Shown here one piece after another: positions 1 through 7,890 of a stretch of 64,000 nucleotides of DNA. The notes beneath the pieces are model-generated. The model saw nothing but the letters and a program-made list of their open reading frames with translations. It had not been told where the DNA came from and searched no databases. The stretch is from Rubrobacter indicoceani (GTDB lineage: Bacteria > Actinomycetota > Rubrobacteria > Rubrobacterales > Rubrobacteraceae), in contig NZ_CP031115.1 of NCBI RefSeq assembly GCF_003568865.1, positions 372,001-436,000 of the forward strand. Direction: 5' to 3'. A program made the position numbers and the translations under genes. The first letter of the stretch is position 1, and each line of letters starts with the position of its first letter.

Positions 1-355
1 GCTTCGTCGGGTCGCCGAGAACGTAGTCCCTGGAGCCGAGCTGGCCCTCCTGCGACCGGGCGTAGAAGTTCCCGAAGAGCTGCCCGACCTTCGGCTCCTC
101 CCAGACCTTTGCGCCCAACAGGTCGGCGAGCATCGCCCGAAGCCAGGAACTCCCGCTGCGGCTGGTGCAGAAGATCCAGACGACCCTCTGCGCGTTCGGG
201 ATATCCGTCTGACCGGAGCGCTCCCGCCGGAGCCTTAGGCGCGCGTCGTGCAGCGCCCCCCGACCCCGGTAGAAAGAGCGTCGCAGCACGGCGTTGCGCC
301 GGATCGCCGTCTGCAGACTTTTCCCGAGCTTCCCTGGAAGACCCCTGAAACTCAT
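1..355 (-). CDS. Sulfotransferase-family protein (C-terminus outside window)
   Basis: Only the first 118 codons are present; the gene runs off the left edge. After a basic N-terminal stretch of about 50 residues comes WIFCTSRSGSSWLRAML, a hydrophobic strand followed by a Ser/Gly-rich loop that resembles the 5'-phosphosulfate-binding loop of PAPS-dependent sulfotransferases. The family transfers sulfate from PAPS to sugars or other hydroxyls. Its position beside rhamnose and glycosyltransferase genes suggests a role in decorating a surface glycan, but the acceptor cannot be told. The ATG at 355 is used because no better ribosome-binding site is visible. The family assignment rests on one motif in a truncated protein. 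Confidence 0.6.
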   Translation of the reverse strand, partial: MSFRGLPGKLGKSLQTAIRRNAVLRRSFYRGRGALHDARLRLRRERSGQTDIPNAQRVVWIFCTSRSGSSWLRAMLADLLGAKVWEEPKVGQLFGNFYARSQEGQLGSRDYVLGDPTK

Positions 356-503
356 AAACCACCAGCCCGTTTCCGGTCATGTACAACGCCCGCCGCCGCA
401 GACCGCCGGAGGCCGCGAAGAGTATAGAGCCTGGGCCAACCTCCGGTATCGGGGACGGGGATCTAGTAAATTTACTTTGCCGGGACAAAGGATAAACCAC
501 CAG
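354..503. repeat. 12-bp direct repeat ATAAACCACCAG in the divergent intergenic region
   Basis: The exact 12-mer ATAAACCACCAG occurs at 354-365 (touching the sulfotransferase start codon) and again at 492-503, upstream of rmlB. A shorter CATAAACC match lies at about 2204-2212 upstream of the membrane-protein gene. Two exact copies in a 200-bp divergent promoter region suggest a binding site for a regulator, but this is inference. Confidence 0.4.
465..476. promoter_or_regulatory. Perfect 12-bp palindrome upstream of rmlB
   Basis: AGTAAATTTACT is a perfect palindrome in an AT-rich pocket of otherwise GC-rich sequence, 83 bp before the rmlB start. It may be an operator or part of a promoter; no convincing -35/-10 pair was found around it. 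Confidence 0.3.
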
Positions 504-558
504 GTTCTGCCGGAGCGGGGCAGAGACAGACAAGACATCACGCAAGGGGTGAGGTGCA

Positions 559-1641
559 GTGGGCGAACGTACCCTGCTTGTAACGGGCGGAGCCGGTTTC
601 ATCGGGGGGAACTTCGTAGGGCTGACGGTCGGCGACCACGAGGTCGTGAACCTCGACGCCCTCACCTACGCCGGGAACCTCGAAACCGTGGAAGAAGCCT
701 TCGGACGGCCGGATCACATCTTTATCCAGGGTGATATCGGGGACCGGAACCTTGTCCCGAAGCTGCTCTCCCAGTACCGGCCGCGGGCGGTGGTGAACTT
801 CGCCGCCGAAACCCACGTGGACCGCTCGATAGACGGCCCGGAGGCTTTCGTCGAGACAAATGTCCTGGCGACCCAGCGGCTCCTCGCCTCCTGCCTGGAG
901 CACTGGCGGTCCATAGAAGACCCCGAAGAGCGCGAGGCCTTTCGCTTTCTGCACGTCTCGACGGACGAGGTCTACGGTGCGCTCGGCCAGACGGGGTACT
1001 TCACCGAGAAAAGCCCGTACCGGCCCAACTCGCCGTACTCGGCCTCGAAGGCGGCTTCGGATCACTTCGTCAGGGCTTACCACCACACCTACGGGCTGCC
1101 GACGCTCACGACGAACTGTTCCAACAACTACGGGCCGTACCAGTTCCCGGAGAAGCTTATCCCGCTCGTTATCTCAGCCGCGCTCGCCGGGAAGCCGCTC
1201 CCCGTCTACGGCGACGGCGGGCAGGTGCGCGACTGGCTCTACGTGGGGGATCACTGCCGGGCGATCCTCCGGGTTCTCGAAGGCGGCGTACCCGGTGAGG
1301 TCTACAACGTCGGCGGACACAACGAGAAAACGAACCTCGAAACGGTGCGCTACATCTGCACGCTTCTGGACCGTCTGGTCCCCGACTCCCCGCACGCGCC
1401 GCACGCGAACCTGATCGAGTTCGTCACCGACCGCCCGGGCCACGACCGCCGCTATGCAATAGACGCGGGCAGGATGGAACGCGACCTCGGCTGGACGCCG
1501 GATGAGACCTTTGAGAGCGGCATGGAGAAAACCGTTCTCTGGTACCTTGAAAACCGCTGGTGGAGCGAGGCCGTCATGGAGGGCAAGTACTCCGGTGAAC
1601 GACTCGGCACCGAAGAGACCGGGTTGGATTCGGGGGAGTAG
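559..1641 (+). CDS. rmlB: dTDP-glucose 4,6-dehydratase
   Basis: Catalyses the second step of dTDP-L-rhamnose synthesis, oxidising, dehydrating and reducing dTDP-glucose to dTDP-4-keto-6-deoxyglucose in the cytoplasm. The 360-residue extended short-chain dehydrogenase opens with the NAD-binding GGAGFIGGNF loop. It carries the STDEVYG segment (residues about 134-140) and the catalytic YSASKAASDH motif (Tyr/Lys). The length is normal for the family. A GTG start follows a purine-rich AAGGGGTGAGG. The gene lies about 2.8 kb ahead of rmlA and rmlC, separated by three membrane or secreted protein genes, so the rhamnose pathway is split across the locus. Confidence 0.95.
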   Translation: MGERTLLVTGGAGFIGGNFVGLTVGDHEVVNLDALTYAGNLETVEEAFGRPDHIFIQGDIGDRNLVPKLLSQYRPRAVVNFAAETHVDRSIDGPEAFVETNVLATQRLLASCLEHWRSIEDPEEREAFRFLHVSTDEVYGALGQTGYFTEKSPYRPNSPYSASKAASDHFVRAYHHTYGLPTLTTNCSNNYGPYQFPEKLIPLVISAALAGKPLPVYGDGGQVRDWLYVGDHCRAILRVLEGGVPGEVYNVGGHNEKTNLETVRYICTLLDRLVPDSPHAPHANLIEFVTDRPGHDRRYAIDAGRMERDLGWTPDETFESGMEKTVLWYLENRWWSEAVMEGKYSGERLGTEETGLDSGE

Positions 1642-1722
1642 CAAACCGCTACCGGAAGATGTAACACGCCGCCGAAGAGAAGCGGTTAGAATGGCCTGGA
1701 ACATACCAGGTCTGGAGGGGTT

Positions 1723-2169
1723 TTGATCTTTCGCCTTGCACTTATAACGCTCGCGGCGTGCCTTATCGTAACGGTCGGGTTTATCGGGCGCTTCGCCTAC
1801 GAACAGCAGGCCTCGGCCCAGGACACCGGGGGTGGAGATCGTGTCATAGAAACCCAGGATGTGGACGACGGCCCGGAAGGCGATATCTCCCGCACCATAC
1901 AGAGCCCGGAGTATGACACCGACGACGTATCTGACAACAATAGCGCCATGAACGTATCCTCGGGAGACGGAGATGCCGGGCTTGCGGTGGAAGCCCAGTA
2001 CGACAATACAGCCGTCGAGGTCCAGTACGAGAACACCACCCCCGAGGTCGACCGTAGTCTCCTTGAGTCGAGCGGCGAGGTCGAGGGGCCGCTTCCGTTT
2101 ATGCCGGGCGGCGGGTGCCCGAAGGAGTTCCCGGTCGCGGGCGCGAGCGGCTGTTACGCCGCTCCGTAA
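1723..2169 (+). CDS. Secreted hypothetical protein, acidic
   Basis: This 148-residue protein is not recognised. It starts with a typical export signal: IFRLALITLAACLIVTVGFIG followed by an Ala-Ser-Ala-Gln cleavage-like site near residue 33. The mature part is strongly acidic, Asp/Glu/Asn-rich, with a short imperfect repeat (AQYDNTAVEVQYENT, about residues 88-102). It ends in a Gly/Pro stretch holding two cysteines that could pair. The TTG start follows GGAGGGG. It lies inside the polysaccharide locus, so a cell-surface role is plausible. Confidence 0.6.
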   Translation: MIFRLALITLAACLIVTVGFIGRFAYEQQASAQDTGGGDRVIETQDVDDGPEGDISRTIQSPEYDTDDVSDNNSAMNVSSGDGDAGLAVEAQYDNTAVEVQYENTTPEVDRSLLESSGEVEGPLPFMPGGGCPKEFPVAGASGCYAAP

Positions 2170-2263
2170 CACCGTGGGCTCCGGCCGCGTTTTCTAATTT
2201 CGCTTTCATAAACCTTATGTAAGATCGTGCTTCGAGAAAGCAAGCTCGAAGCGGAGCGGTACT

Positions 2264-3016
2264 TTGAAGAACGACAGGCGTTTAATAGCTGTTTCCGTGC
2301 GCAAGCTTGTCCTGCTGCTGGGCAGCGGGGCGGTTCTGCTGACCGTCCTAAGCCTGTTGACCGAGACCGTTATCCAGAATTCCGGTCTGCGGCGCAACCG
2401 GGTGATCGCCCTCGTCTTTGTTTACCGGGACGACAGCGTGCCGTCGTGGTACGCCTCGCTGCTGCTGCTGGCCTGCTGCGTAACGCTGGCCGTGATCGCC
2501 TACGACCGCTGGATCTCCGGTTCGGATCATCGCCTCGGGTGGGCGGGGCTGGCCGCTATCTTCGCCTACCTTTCGATGGATGAGGCCGTCTCCGTTCACG
2601 AGAGCTTTATGCTCGTGGGGCGCATCATGCTCGGCGCGATCGGGGTGGGTCAGGATGGCCCGATAAGCCGGGCGTGGGTCGTGCCGGCCATCCTTGTGCT
2701 CCTGGTGGTCTGTGCAGTCTACGCAAGGTTCTTTCTCGCTCTGCCGGGGGGGACGAAGCTTCTTTTCGCTCTGGCCTTCGGGGTCTTTTTCGGGGGCGCG
2801 GTCGGGATGGAGATAGCTTCGGATTTCTTTGCCTACTCGCTCGGCGGCGCGGATAACCTGACAGGCGCGCAGAGCCAGATAAGGACCATCGCTTTCCCGC
2901 ACGTCGAGGAGCTGATGGAGATGACCGGCTCCATTATCTTTCTCTACACCTTTCTCGACTACTTTATAAAAAACCTCGGGGCGCCCGTATACAGCTTCAA
3001 GATAAACCGGAGATAG
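2264..3016 (+). CDS. Multi-pass membrane protein of unknown function
   Basis: A 250-residue integral membrane protein with about six hydrophobic segments (near residues 12-32, 60-80, 92-108, 142-162, 168-188 and 220-240). It is not recognised as a known enzyme. A conserved-looking acidic patch, YLSMDEAVSVHE, sits after the third segment, and FPHVEELMEM precedes the last. Acidic and His residues at membrane edges could bind a metal or substrate. The TTG start is weakly supported. The next gene begins three bases after the stop, so the two are probably co-translated and act in the same surface-glycan process. Confidence 0.6.
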   Translation: MKNDRRLIAVSVRKLVLLLGSGAVLLTVLSLLTETVIQNSGLRRNRVIALVFVYRDDSVPSWYASLLLLACCVTLAVIAYDRWISGSDHRLGWAGLAAIFAYLSMDEAVSVHESFMLVGRIMLGAIGVGQDGPISRAWVVPAILVLLVVCAVYARFFLALPGGTKLLFALAFGVFFGGAVGMEIASDFFAYSLGGADNLTGAQSQIRTIAFPHVEELMEMTGSIIFLYTFLDYFIKNLGAPVYSFKINRR

Positions 3017-3019
3017 GGT

Positions 3020-4453
3020 TTGTCGCCCCCTGAACCGCAGCCCGGAGCCCGAGGGGCGGCCAGACCGCCGGGGCTTGCAGACGGGGTAAGGGAGTGGGGG
3101 AAAAGGCGGCGAAGGCTTCTGAACCCGGCGGCGCTTCTTCTGTGCCTCGTCCCGGCGGTTCTGTGCTTCGCCTACGTGCGGGCCTTCGGGGTGACGGTGG
3201 TCTACTCGGATCAGTGGGAAGTAGTCTCGCTCTTCGAGCGGTTGTCTGCCGGGACGCTTACCTTCGAGCACCTCTTCAGGCTCCACAACGAACACCGCTT
3301 CTTTTTCCCGAGGATCGTCATGCTCGGCCTCGGGTCCCTCACCGCCTGGAACAACATCGCGGAGATGTACCTGATCGTGGCAATGCTCACCGCCTCAGCC
3401 GGGATCATGCTTCTGGCTTTCAGACGGTCGTTCGGCCCCGGAGCCGTCATCCTCTTCGTGCCGGTGGCCTTTCTCGTCCTGACCCTCAGGCAGCACCTGA
3501 ACCTTCTGTGGGGGTATCAGATCACGTTCGCCCTGACCCAGCTTGCGGCGGTCGCCTCCCTTTACGCTCTTTACCTGTACTCCGGACGCCCGGGGGCCGG
3601 TAGATGGGTGGCTTTCGCGGCGGCCGTGGCCTGCGCCGTCGTGGCGAGCGGCTCCTCGGTGCAGGGCCTTATGGTGTGGCTCGCCGGGCTTCTGCCCCTC
3701 TTTACCGGCCGCCGCGACGACGGCAACCCCCGAATACCCCGGACGGGGCTTGTGCTCTGGATCTTTTCGGGCGCTCTGGTCTGGGTTCTCTACTTCTATG
3801 ATTACCAGCCTGCGGGGTCTTCGAACGCTTCGCCGCTGGACGTTCTGGCGGAGCCGGTCTACGGGGCCGTTTATGGTCTCACCATCGTCGGGGCGTCCCT
3901 GACCTTTGCGTCGTCCGTAGCGGTTCTGGCCGGGGCCTTGATCTTTGCGTCCCTGATCTCGACGATCTTTCTGCTGCTCCGACGTGGCGGGCGGGAGGCG
4001 GCGGGCCGGTACTCGTTCTGGCTCTCGGTGTGTACCTTCTCGCTTCTCGTCCTTGCCCTGATATCGGCGGGCCGTTTCTCATCCGGACTCGACGGGGCGC
4101 TTGCCTCGCGGTACGTCACCTTCTCCGCGCCGCTTCTGGCCGGGGTCTACGCCCTGAACGTCGGGCTGTGGCGCGAGTCCCGCGGAAAGGTACTTCCGGT
4201 GGCGCAGCTGGCTCTGGCGGCGGGTCTGATCCTTTTCTCCCAGGCTATTCATCTGGACAACGCCTACGCCCGGGGCGCGCAGAGCGAGGAAGACCGGAGA
4301 GCCGTGGCGCAACTGGTGCTGACCCGCGAAGAACGGACGGACCGGGAGCTCACCGAAAACATCCGGTTCGGCGCAAACGGCATCCGGGGCCGGGCGGACA
4401 CCCTCGAGCGCCTCGGGCTCAACATCTTCCACGAGCCGCAGGCCATCCGCTAA
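3020..4453 (+). CDS. Large polytopic membrane protein, possibly GT-C-like
   Basis: A 477-residue protein with a basic cytoplasmic N-terminus and about ten predicted membrane segments from residue 35 onward. The first outer loop (about residues 60-95) contains YSDQWE and HNEHRFFFPR. Acidic and His/Arg residues in the first extracytoplasmic loop, followed by many helices, recall lipid-linked-sugar glycosyltransferases of the GT-C fold, but no family signature is certain. It begins three bases after the previous gene and lies directly upstream of rmlA. A role in moving or adding sugars to a surface polymer is an inference from context. Confidence 0.6.
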   Translation: MSPPEPQPGARGAARPPGLADGVREWGKRRRRLLNPAALLLCLVPAVLCFAYVRAFGVTVVYSDQWEVVSLFERLSAGTLTFEHLFRLHNEHRFFFPRIVMLGLGSLTAWNNIAEMYLIVAMLTASAGIMLLAFRRSFGPGAVILFVPVAFLVLTLRQHLNLLWGYQITFALTQLAAVASLYALYLYSGRPGAGRWVAFAAAVACAVVASGSSVQGLMVWLAGLLPLFTGRRDDGNPRIPRTGLVLWIFSGALVWVLYFYDYQPAGSSNASPLDVLAEPVYGAVYGLTIVGASLTFASSVAVLAGALIFASLISTIFLLLRRGGREAAGRYSFWLSVCTFSLLVLALISAGRFSSGLDGALASRYVTFSAPLLAGVYALNVGLWRESRGKVLPVAQLALAAGLILFSQAIHLDNAYARGAQSEEDRRAVAQLVLTREERTDRELTENIRFGANGIRGRADTLERLGLNIFHEPQAIR

Positions 4454-4456
4454 GAT
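4427..4456 (+). promoter_or_regulatory. Candidate leaderless promoter of rmlA
   Basis: TAAGAT (4451-4456) lies six bases before the rmlA GTG start, with a weak -35 (TTCCAC, 4427-4432) 18 bp upstream. No ribosome-binding site precedes the start. This spacing would put transcription initiation at or next to the start codon. Confidence 0.35.
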
Positions 4457-4462
4457 AGCCTC

Positions 4463-5374
4463 GTGAACGCCCGGGCGAAATCATCCGACACAAAAGGGAT
4501 CATCCTCGCAGGAGGCTCCGGGACGCGGCTCTACCCGCTGACGCGCGTCGTAAGCAAACAGCTCCTGCCCGTCTACGACAAGCCCATGATCTACTACCCC
4601 CTCTCGACGCTCATGATGAGCGGCATCCGGGAGGTGCTGGTGATCTCGACCCCCCACGACCTCCCCCGGTTCTCCGAACTCCTCGGGGACGGCTCGCGGT
4701 GGGGGATGAGCTTCTCCTACGCCGAGCAGCCCGAACCGAAAGGTCTGGCTCAGGCGTTCGTGATCGGCCGCGACTTTGTCGGACGGGACTCGGTCTCGCT
4801 GGTCCTCGGGGACAACATCTTCTACGGGCAGAGCTTCGAGGAACGCCTCGACAGCGCGGTCTCCCGCGGCGAGGGCGCAACGGTCTTCGGCTACTACGTG
4901 CGCGACCCCGAACGCTACGGCGTCGTAGAGTTCGACGGCTCGGGAAAGGTCCTCTCCATCGAGGAGAAGCCCGAGAGGCCGAGGTCCAACTTCGCCGTAA
5001 CGGGCCTCTACTTCTACGACAACGACGTGCTGGATATAGCAGACGACCTCCAGCCGTCGGCCAGAGGCGAACTCGAAATAACCGACGTAAACCTCGAGTA
5101 CCTGAAACAGGACAGGCTCCGGGTCGAACTCATGGGGCGCGGCACGGCCTGGCTTGACGCCGGAACCCACGAATCCCTGCAGCAGGCCGGAAACTTTATC
5201 GAGACGCTTGAAGAACGGCAGGGTTTGAAGATCGGCTGCCCCGAGGAGGTAGCCTACACCCGGGGCCACATAGACGCCGCCCGGCTCGAAGAACTCGCCC
5301 ACCCCATGAGAAAGAACGGCTACGGACGCTACCTGCTCTCGCTCCTCGACCACCCCGAACTCGGAGGCGTATGA
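4463..5374 (+). CDS. rmlA: Glucose-1-phosphate thymidylyltransferase
   Basis: Makes dTDP-glucose from glucose-1-phosphate and dTTP, the first step of dTDP-L-rhamnose synthesis. The nucleotide-binding loop [17 protein letters not shown] is at residues 11-27, followed by the [16 protein letters not shown] substrate segment and [10 protein letters not shown] with the metal-binding Asp. At 303 residues it is close to the usual length (about 290), with a short N-terminal extension. Its stop overlaps the rmlC start (ATGA), showing translational coupling. The GTG start has no clear ribosome-binding site; the -10-like element six bases upstream suggests leaderless expression. Confidence 0.96.
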   Translation: MNARAKSSDTKGIILAGGSGTRLYPLTRVVSKQLLPVYDKPMIYYPLSTLMMSGIREVLVISTPHDLPRFSELLGDGSRWGMSFSYAEQPEPKGLAQAFVIGRDFVGRDSVSLVLGDNIFYGQSFEERLDSAVSRGEGATVFGYYVRDPERYGVVEFDGSGKVLSIEEKPERPRSNFAVTGLYFYDNDVLDIADDLQPSARGELEITDVNLEYLKQDRLRVELMGRGTAWLDAGTHESLQQAGNFIETLEERQGLKIGCPEEVAYTRGHIDAARLEELAHPMRKNGYGRYLLSLLDHPELGGV

Positions 5375-5925
5375 ACGTAACGGAGACAGACCTGCCCGGC
5401 GTGTACGTGTTCGAGCCCCGGGTCTTCGGCGACGAGCGCGGCTTTTTCATGGAGAGCTTCAACGCCCGCCGCTACGCCGGGTACGGCCTCCCGGAGAAGT
5501 TCGTCCAGGACAACGTCTCGTACTCGTCCTACGGTGTTCTGCGCGGCCTGCACTTCCAGAACCCGAACCCCCAGGGCAAGCTCGTCGGCGTCCTTCTCGG
5601 CGAGGTCTTCGACGTTGCCGTGGACATCCGCGTCGGCTCCCCGACCTTCGGTAAATGGTTCGGGACGACGCTCTCCGCCGAAAACAAAAAACAGCTCTAC
5701 GTCCCGCCGGACTTCGCGCACGGCTTCGTCGTAACCAGCGAGAACGCCCTGTTCCTCTACAAATGCACCGACTACTATGCCCCCGAAAGCGAGGGTAGCG
5801 TACTCTGGAACGACCCGGAGATAGGGATAGGCTGGCCCGTGAGATCCCCGACGCTCTCTGAGAAGGACCGGAGTGCACCCACGCTTTCGCAGATGCCGGA
5901 AGAGTCCCTCCCGACCTGCCGCTAG
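5371..5925 (+). CDS. rmlC: dTDP-4-dehydrorhamnose 3,5-epimerase
   Basis: Epimerises C3 and C5 of dTDP-4-keto-6-deoxyglucose in the third step of the rhamnose pathway. The 184-residue cupin contains the [10 protein letters not shown] motif with the catalytic His, the [18 protein letters not shown] strand pair, and [12 protein letters not shown]. The C-terminus is typical of the family. The ATG overlaps the rmlA stop by four bases. The stop region overlaps the stop of the convergent glycosyltransferase gene by four bases, leaving no room for a terminator between them. Confidence 0.95.
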   Translation: MNVTETDLPGVYVFEPRVFGDERGFFMESFNARRYAGYGLPEKFVQDNVSYSSYGVLRGLHFQNPNPQGKLVGVLLGEVFDVAVDIRVGSPTFGKWFGTTLSAENKKQLYVPPDFAHGFVVTSENALFLYKCTDYYAPESEGSVLWNDPEIGIGWPVRSPTLSEKDRSAPTLSQMPEESLPTCR

Positions 5926-6785
5926 GGCTTGCCCCCGCGCCGGAGCCCGCAGGCCAGAATCCCCGCCGCCGCCCGAACCGCAAGCCCCGCCAGCACCAGC
6001 CCGCTTACGAGGCCGAAAGGTCCGTGCGGGCCGTGCTTTCTGTGGTACAGAAACGCGCTTCTGTGCAGCCGGAGGATGGCGAGCGGCCTGCTCCCCGTGC
6101 TGCCGCCCGCGTCGTGGACCACCGCTGTCTGCGGAAGATAGCGGACCTCGTACCCGGCCGCCCGCGCCCTGCGACAGAGGTCGGCGTCCTCGAAGTACAT
6201 AAAGAACCGCTCATCCAGAAGCCCGACCCGCTCCAGGACCTCGCGCCGGACAAGCAGACACGCCCCCGAGACCCAGTCCACCCGCAGGGGCGCCCCCTCC
6301 TCCGCAGCGACTGGGAAATGCCTCTTCACAAAGCGGCTTTCGGGCAGCAGACGGGTCAGAAGCGAGGTTCGCCCGAAAAGCCCGGAGACCAGCGACAGCT
6401 CCCGCCGCGCCGAGAGTTGAACCGCTCCGTCTGTGTCGAGGATGCGCGGCCCGACGACGCCGACCTGCGGGCTCTGAGCCAGCAGGTCCGAGACGGAGGT
6501 AAAGAAGTCTTCGCCTACAACCGAATCCGGGTTTACCAGGACGATCACGTCCCCCCTCGTCGCGCGGACGCCCAGGTTGACCGCCCGGGCGAACCCGACG
6601 TTGCGACCAGCTTCTATAACGCTTGCACCGTTCGGGGTGGCTTCATCGCCCGGCGGGTCATTGTTCACGACTATCGCCTCGTAGTCCGCGCCCGAGTGGC
6701 GCGCGGCGCGGACGACCGAGGCCAGGCAGGCGGAGATGAGATCCCAGGACCCGGCGTAGTTGACAAGGACAAAGGAGTACTTCAC
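5922..6785 (-). CDS. Family 2 glycosyltransferase, rhamnosyltransferase-like
   Basis: A 287-residue inverting GT-A glycosyltransferase. It shows the family start (SFVLVNYAGSWDLISACLAS), the nucleotide-binding VVNNDP, the GRNVGFARAVNLG segment and the metal-binding NPDSVV. The acceptor-side region FFMYFEDADLCRRARAAGYEV is typical of WbbL-type rhamnosyltransferases. It most likely transfers rhamnose or another sugar from a nucleotide donor to a lipid-linked acceptor at the inner membrane; the exact sugar is unknown. The GTG start overlaps the stop of the upstream glycosyltransferase (GTGA), so both are translated from one message. Confidence 0.9.
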   Translation of the reverse strand: MKYSFVLVNYAGSWDLISACLASVVRAARHSGADYEAIVVNNDPPGDEATPNGASVIEAGRNVGFARAVNLGVRATRGDVIVLVNPDSVVGEDFFTSVSDLLAQSPQVGVVGPRILDTDGAVQLSARRELSLVSGLFGRTSLLTRLLPESRFVKRHFPVAAEEGAPLRVDWVSGACLLVRREVLERVGLLDERFFMYFEDADLCRRARAAGYEVRYLPQTAVVHDAGGSTGSRPLAILRLHRSAFLYHRKHGPHGPFGLVSGLVLAGLAVRAAAGILACGLRRGGKP

Positions 6786-7840
6786 CGGGAAGATCTCCTC
6801 AAGAGAAGGTCCCGAACCCGCCGCGCCACGCTAGCCGTCGAGTCAAGGGCCGCCCCCCGCACGAGCCGCAGCACCTCGCCGTCGGAGAGCCTGCGGCACC
6901 GCTGTATCTCCCGGCGCTTGGCCTTCATCTTCGGGAACATCCGTACCGCTTCTTTCAGGCCCGTCAGGTGCGCCCTGAGCACCCCGGTCGCCGCCGCCGT
7001 CGCGAGGCGCACGACCTGTCCGGCCACAAAGAACGGCAAAAGGTGCGGTACGAGCGCGAGCGGCAGGTTCTTCACCAGGACGTTCAGGCTGTTGCGGCTG
7101 CCAAGGCGGGTCGCCGTCCGGCTGCGCTTGCCGCCGGTCGCCCCGCCCCCGACGTGATATACGACGGCCTCGGGTACGTACAGGCATCGGTACCCGGCGA
7201 GCTGCGCCCGGAAGTTCAGGTCGCCGTCCTCGCAGTAAGAGCCGAAATCCTCGTCAAAGACTCCGACCTTCCCGAGCATCGCCCGGCGGTACATCGCCGC
7301 CCCGGCGCACGCCCCGAAGGCGTAGGCCCGCCGGTCGAACTGTCCCCGGTCGCGCTCGCCGTGCCCGAGCCGGTAGGGAAGGCCGTCGGGCCGGATGGAG
7401 TCCCCCGCCCCGTCGAGGTAGCGGCGGTCGGAGAAGTCAAGCATCTTCGTCGCGAAGAACCCGGCCTCCGGATAGGAATCGGCTGCAGAAACAAGGGACT
7501 CCAGCCAGAGCGGGTCCTGCTCGGTGTCGTTGTTCAGCAGAACGACGAGCTCGGAACCGCCGGAGCGTATCCCGGCGTTTACCGCCGCCGCAAAGCCCCG
7601 GTTCTCCCCGAGCGCGATAACCCGGACATCCGGAAAGTTCTCGGCCATGTATTCAAGCGAGTCGTCCTCCGAGCCGCTGTCCACCAGCACGATGCTGAAG
7701 TCACGGAAAAGCTGGCGTTCAAGCGAGCCGAGGCACATCCCGAGGAACTTTCTCGTGTTCCAGTTCGGGATCACGACGCTGACGCGGGGCGGCGGGAGGG
7801 GAGCGGCGTTTTTCGTTTCGGGCTGCGTTTCGCGGGGCAT
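6782..7840 (-). CDS. Family 2 glycosyltransferase
   Basis: A 352-residue GT-A glycosyltransferase with the N-terminal VSVVIPNWNTRKFLGMCLGSL signature, VDSGSEDDS, GENRGFAAAVNAG and the metal-binding NNDTEQDP. The later FGSYCEDGDLNFRAQLAGYRC segment matches rhamnosyltransferase-like members. About 100 C-terminal residues follow, with a hydrophobic stretch that may associate with the membrane. It is the first gene of a two-gene operon read away from the amidase gene. A good promoter (7850-7878) lies just upstream with no ribosome-binding site between it and the ATG. Confidence 0.9.
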   Translation of the reverse strand: MPRETQPETKNAAPLPPPRVSVVIPNWNTRKFLGMCLGSLERQLFRDFSIVLVDSGSEDDSLEYMAENFPDVRVIALGENRGFAAAVNAGIRSGGSELVVLLNNDTEQDPLWLESLVSAADSYPEAGFFATKMLDFSDRRYLDGAGDSIRPDGLPYRLGHGERDRGQFDRRAYAFGACAGAAMYRRAMLGKVGVFDEDFGSYCEDGDLNFRAQLAGYRCLYVPEAVVYHVGGGATGGKRSRTATRLGSRNSLNVLVKNLPLALVPHLLPFFVAGQVVRLATAAATGVLRAHLTGLKEAVRMFPKMKAKRREIQRCRRLSDGEVLRLVRGAALDSTASVARRVRDLLLRRSSR

Positions 7841-7849
7841 AGGGGACGT

Positions 7850-7878
7850 ACTCTACCCCCTGTGCCCCACCCTGTCAG
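7850..7878 (-). promoter_or_regulatory. Promoter of the glycosyltransferase pair, probably leaderless
   Basis: On the minus strand CTGACA (7873-7878), a 17-bp spacer and TAGAGT (7850-7855) form a near-consensus -35/-10 pair. The ATG of the glycosyltransferase begins nine bases after the -10 element. Transcription would start within about three bases of the start codon, leaving no ribosome-binding site. Confidence 0.6.
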
Positions 7879-7890
7879 ACGGGCCCGCCG

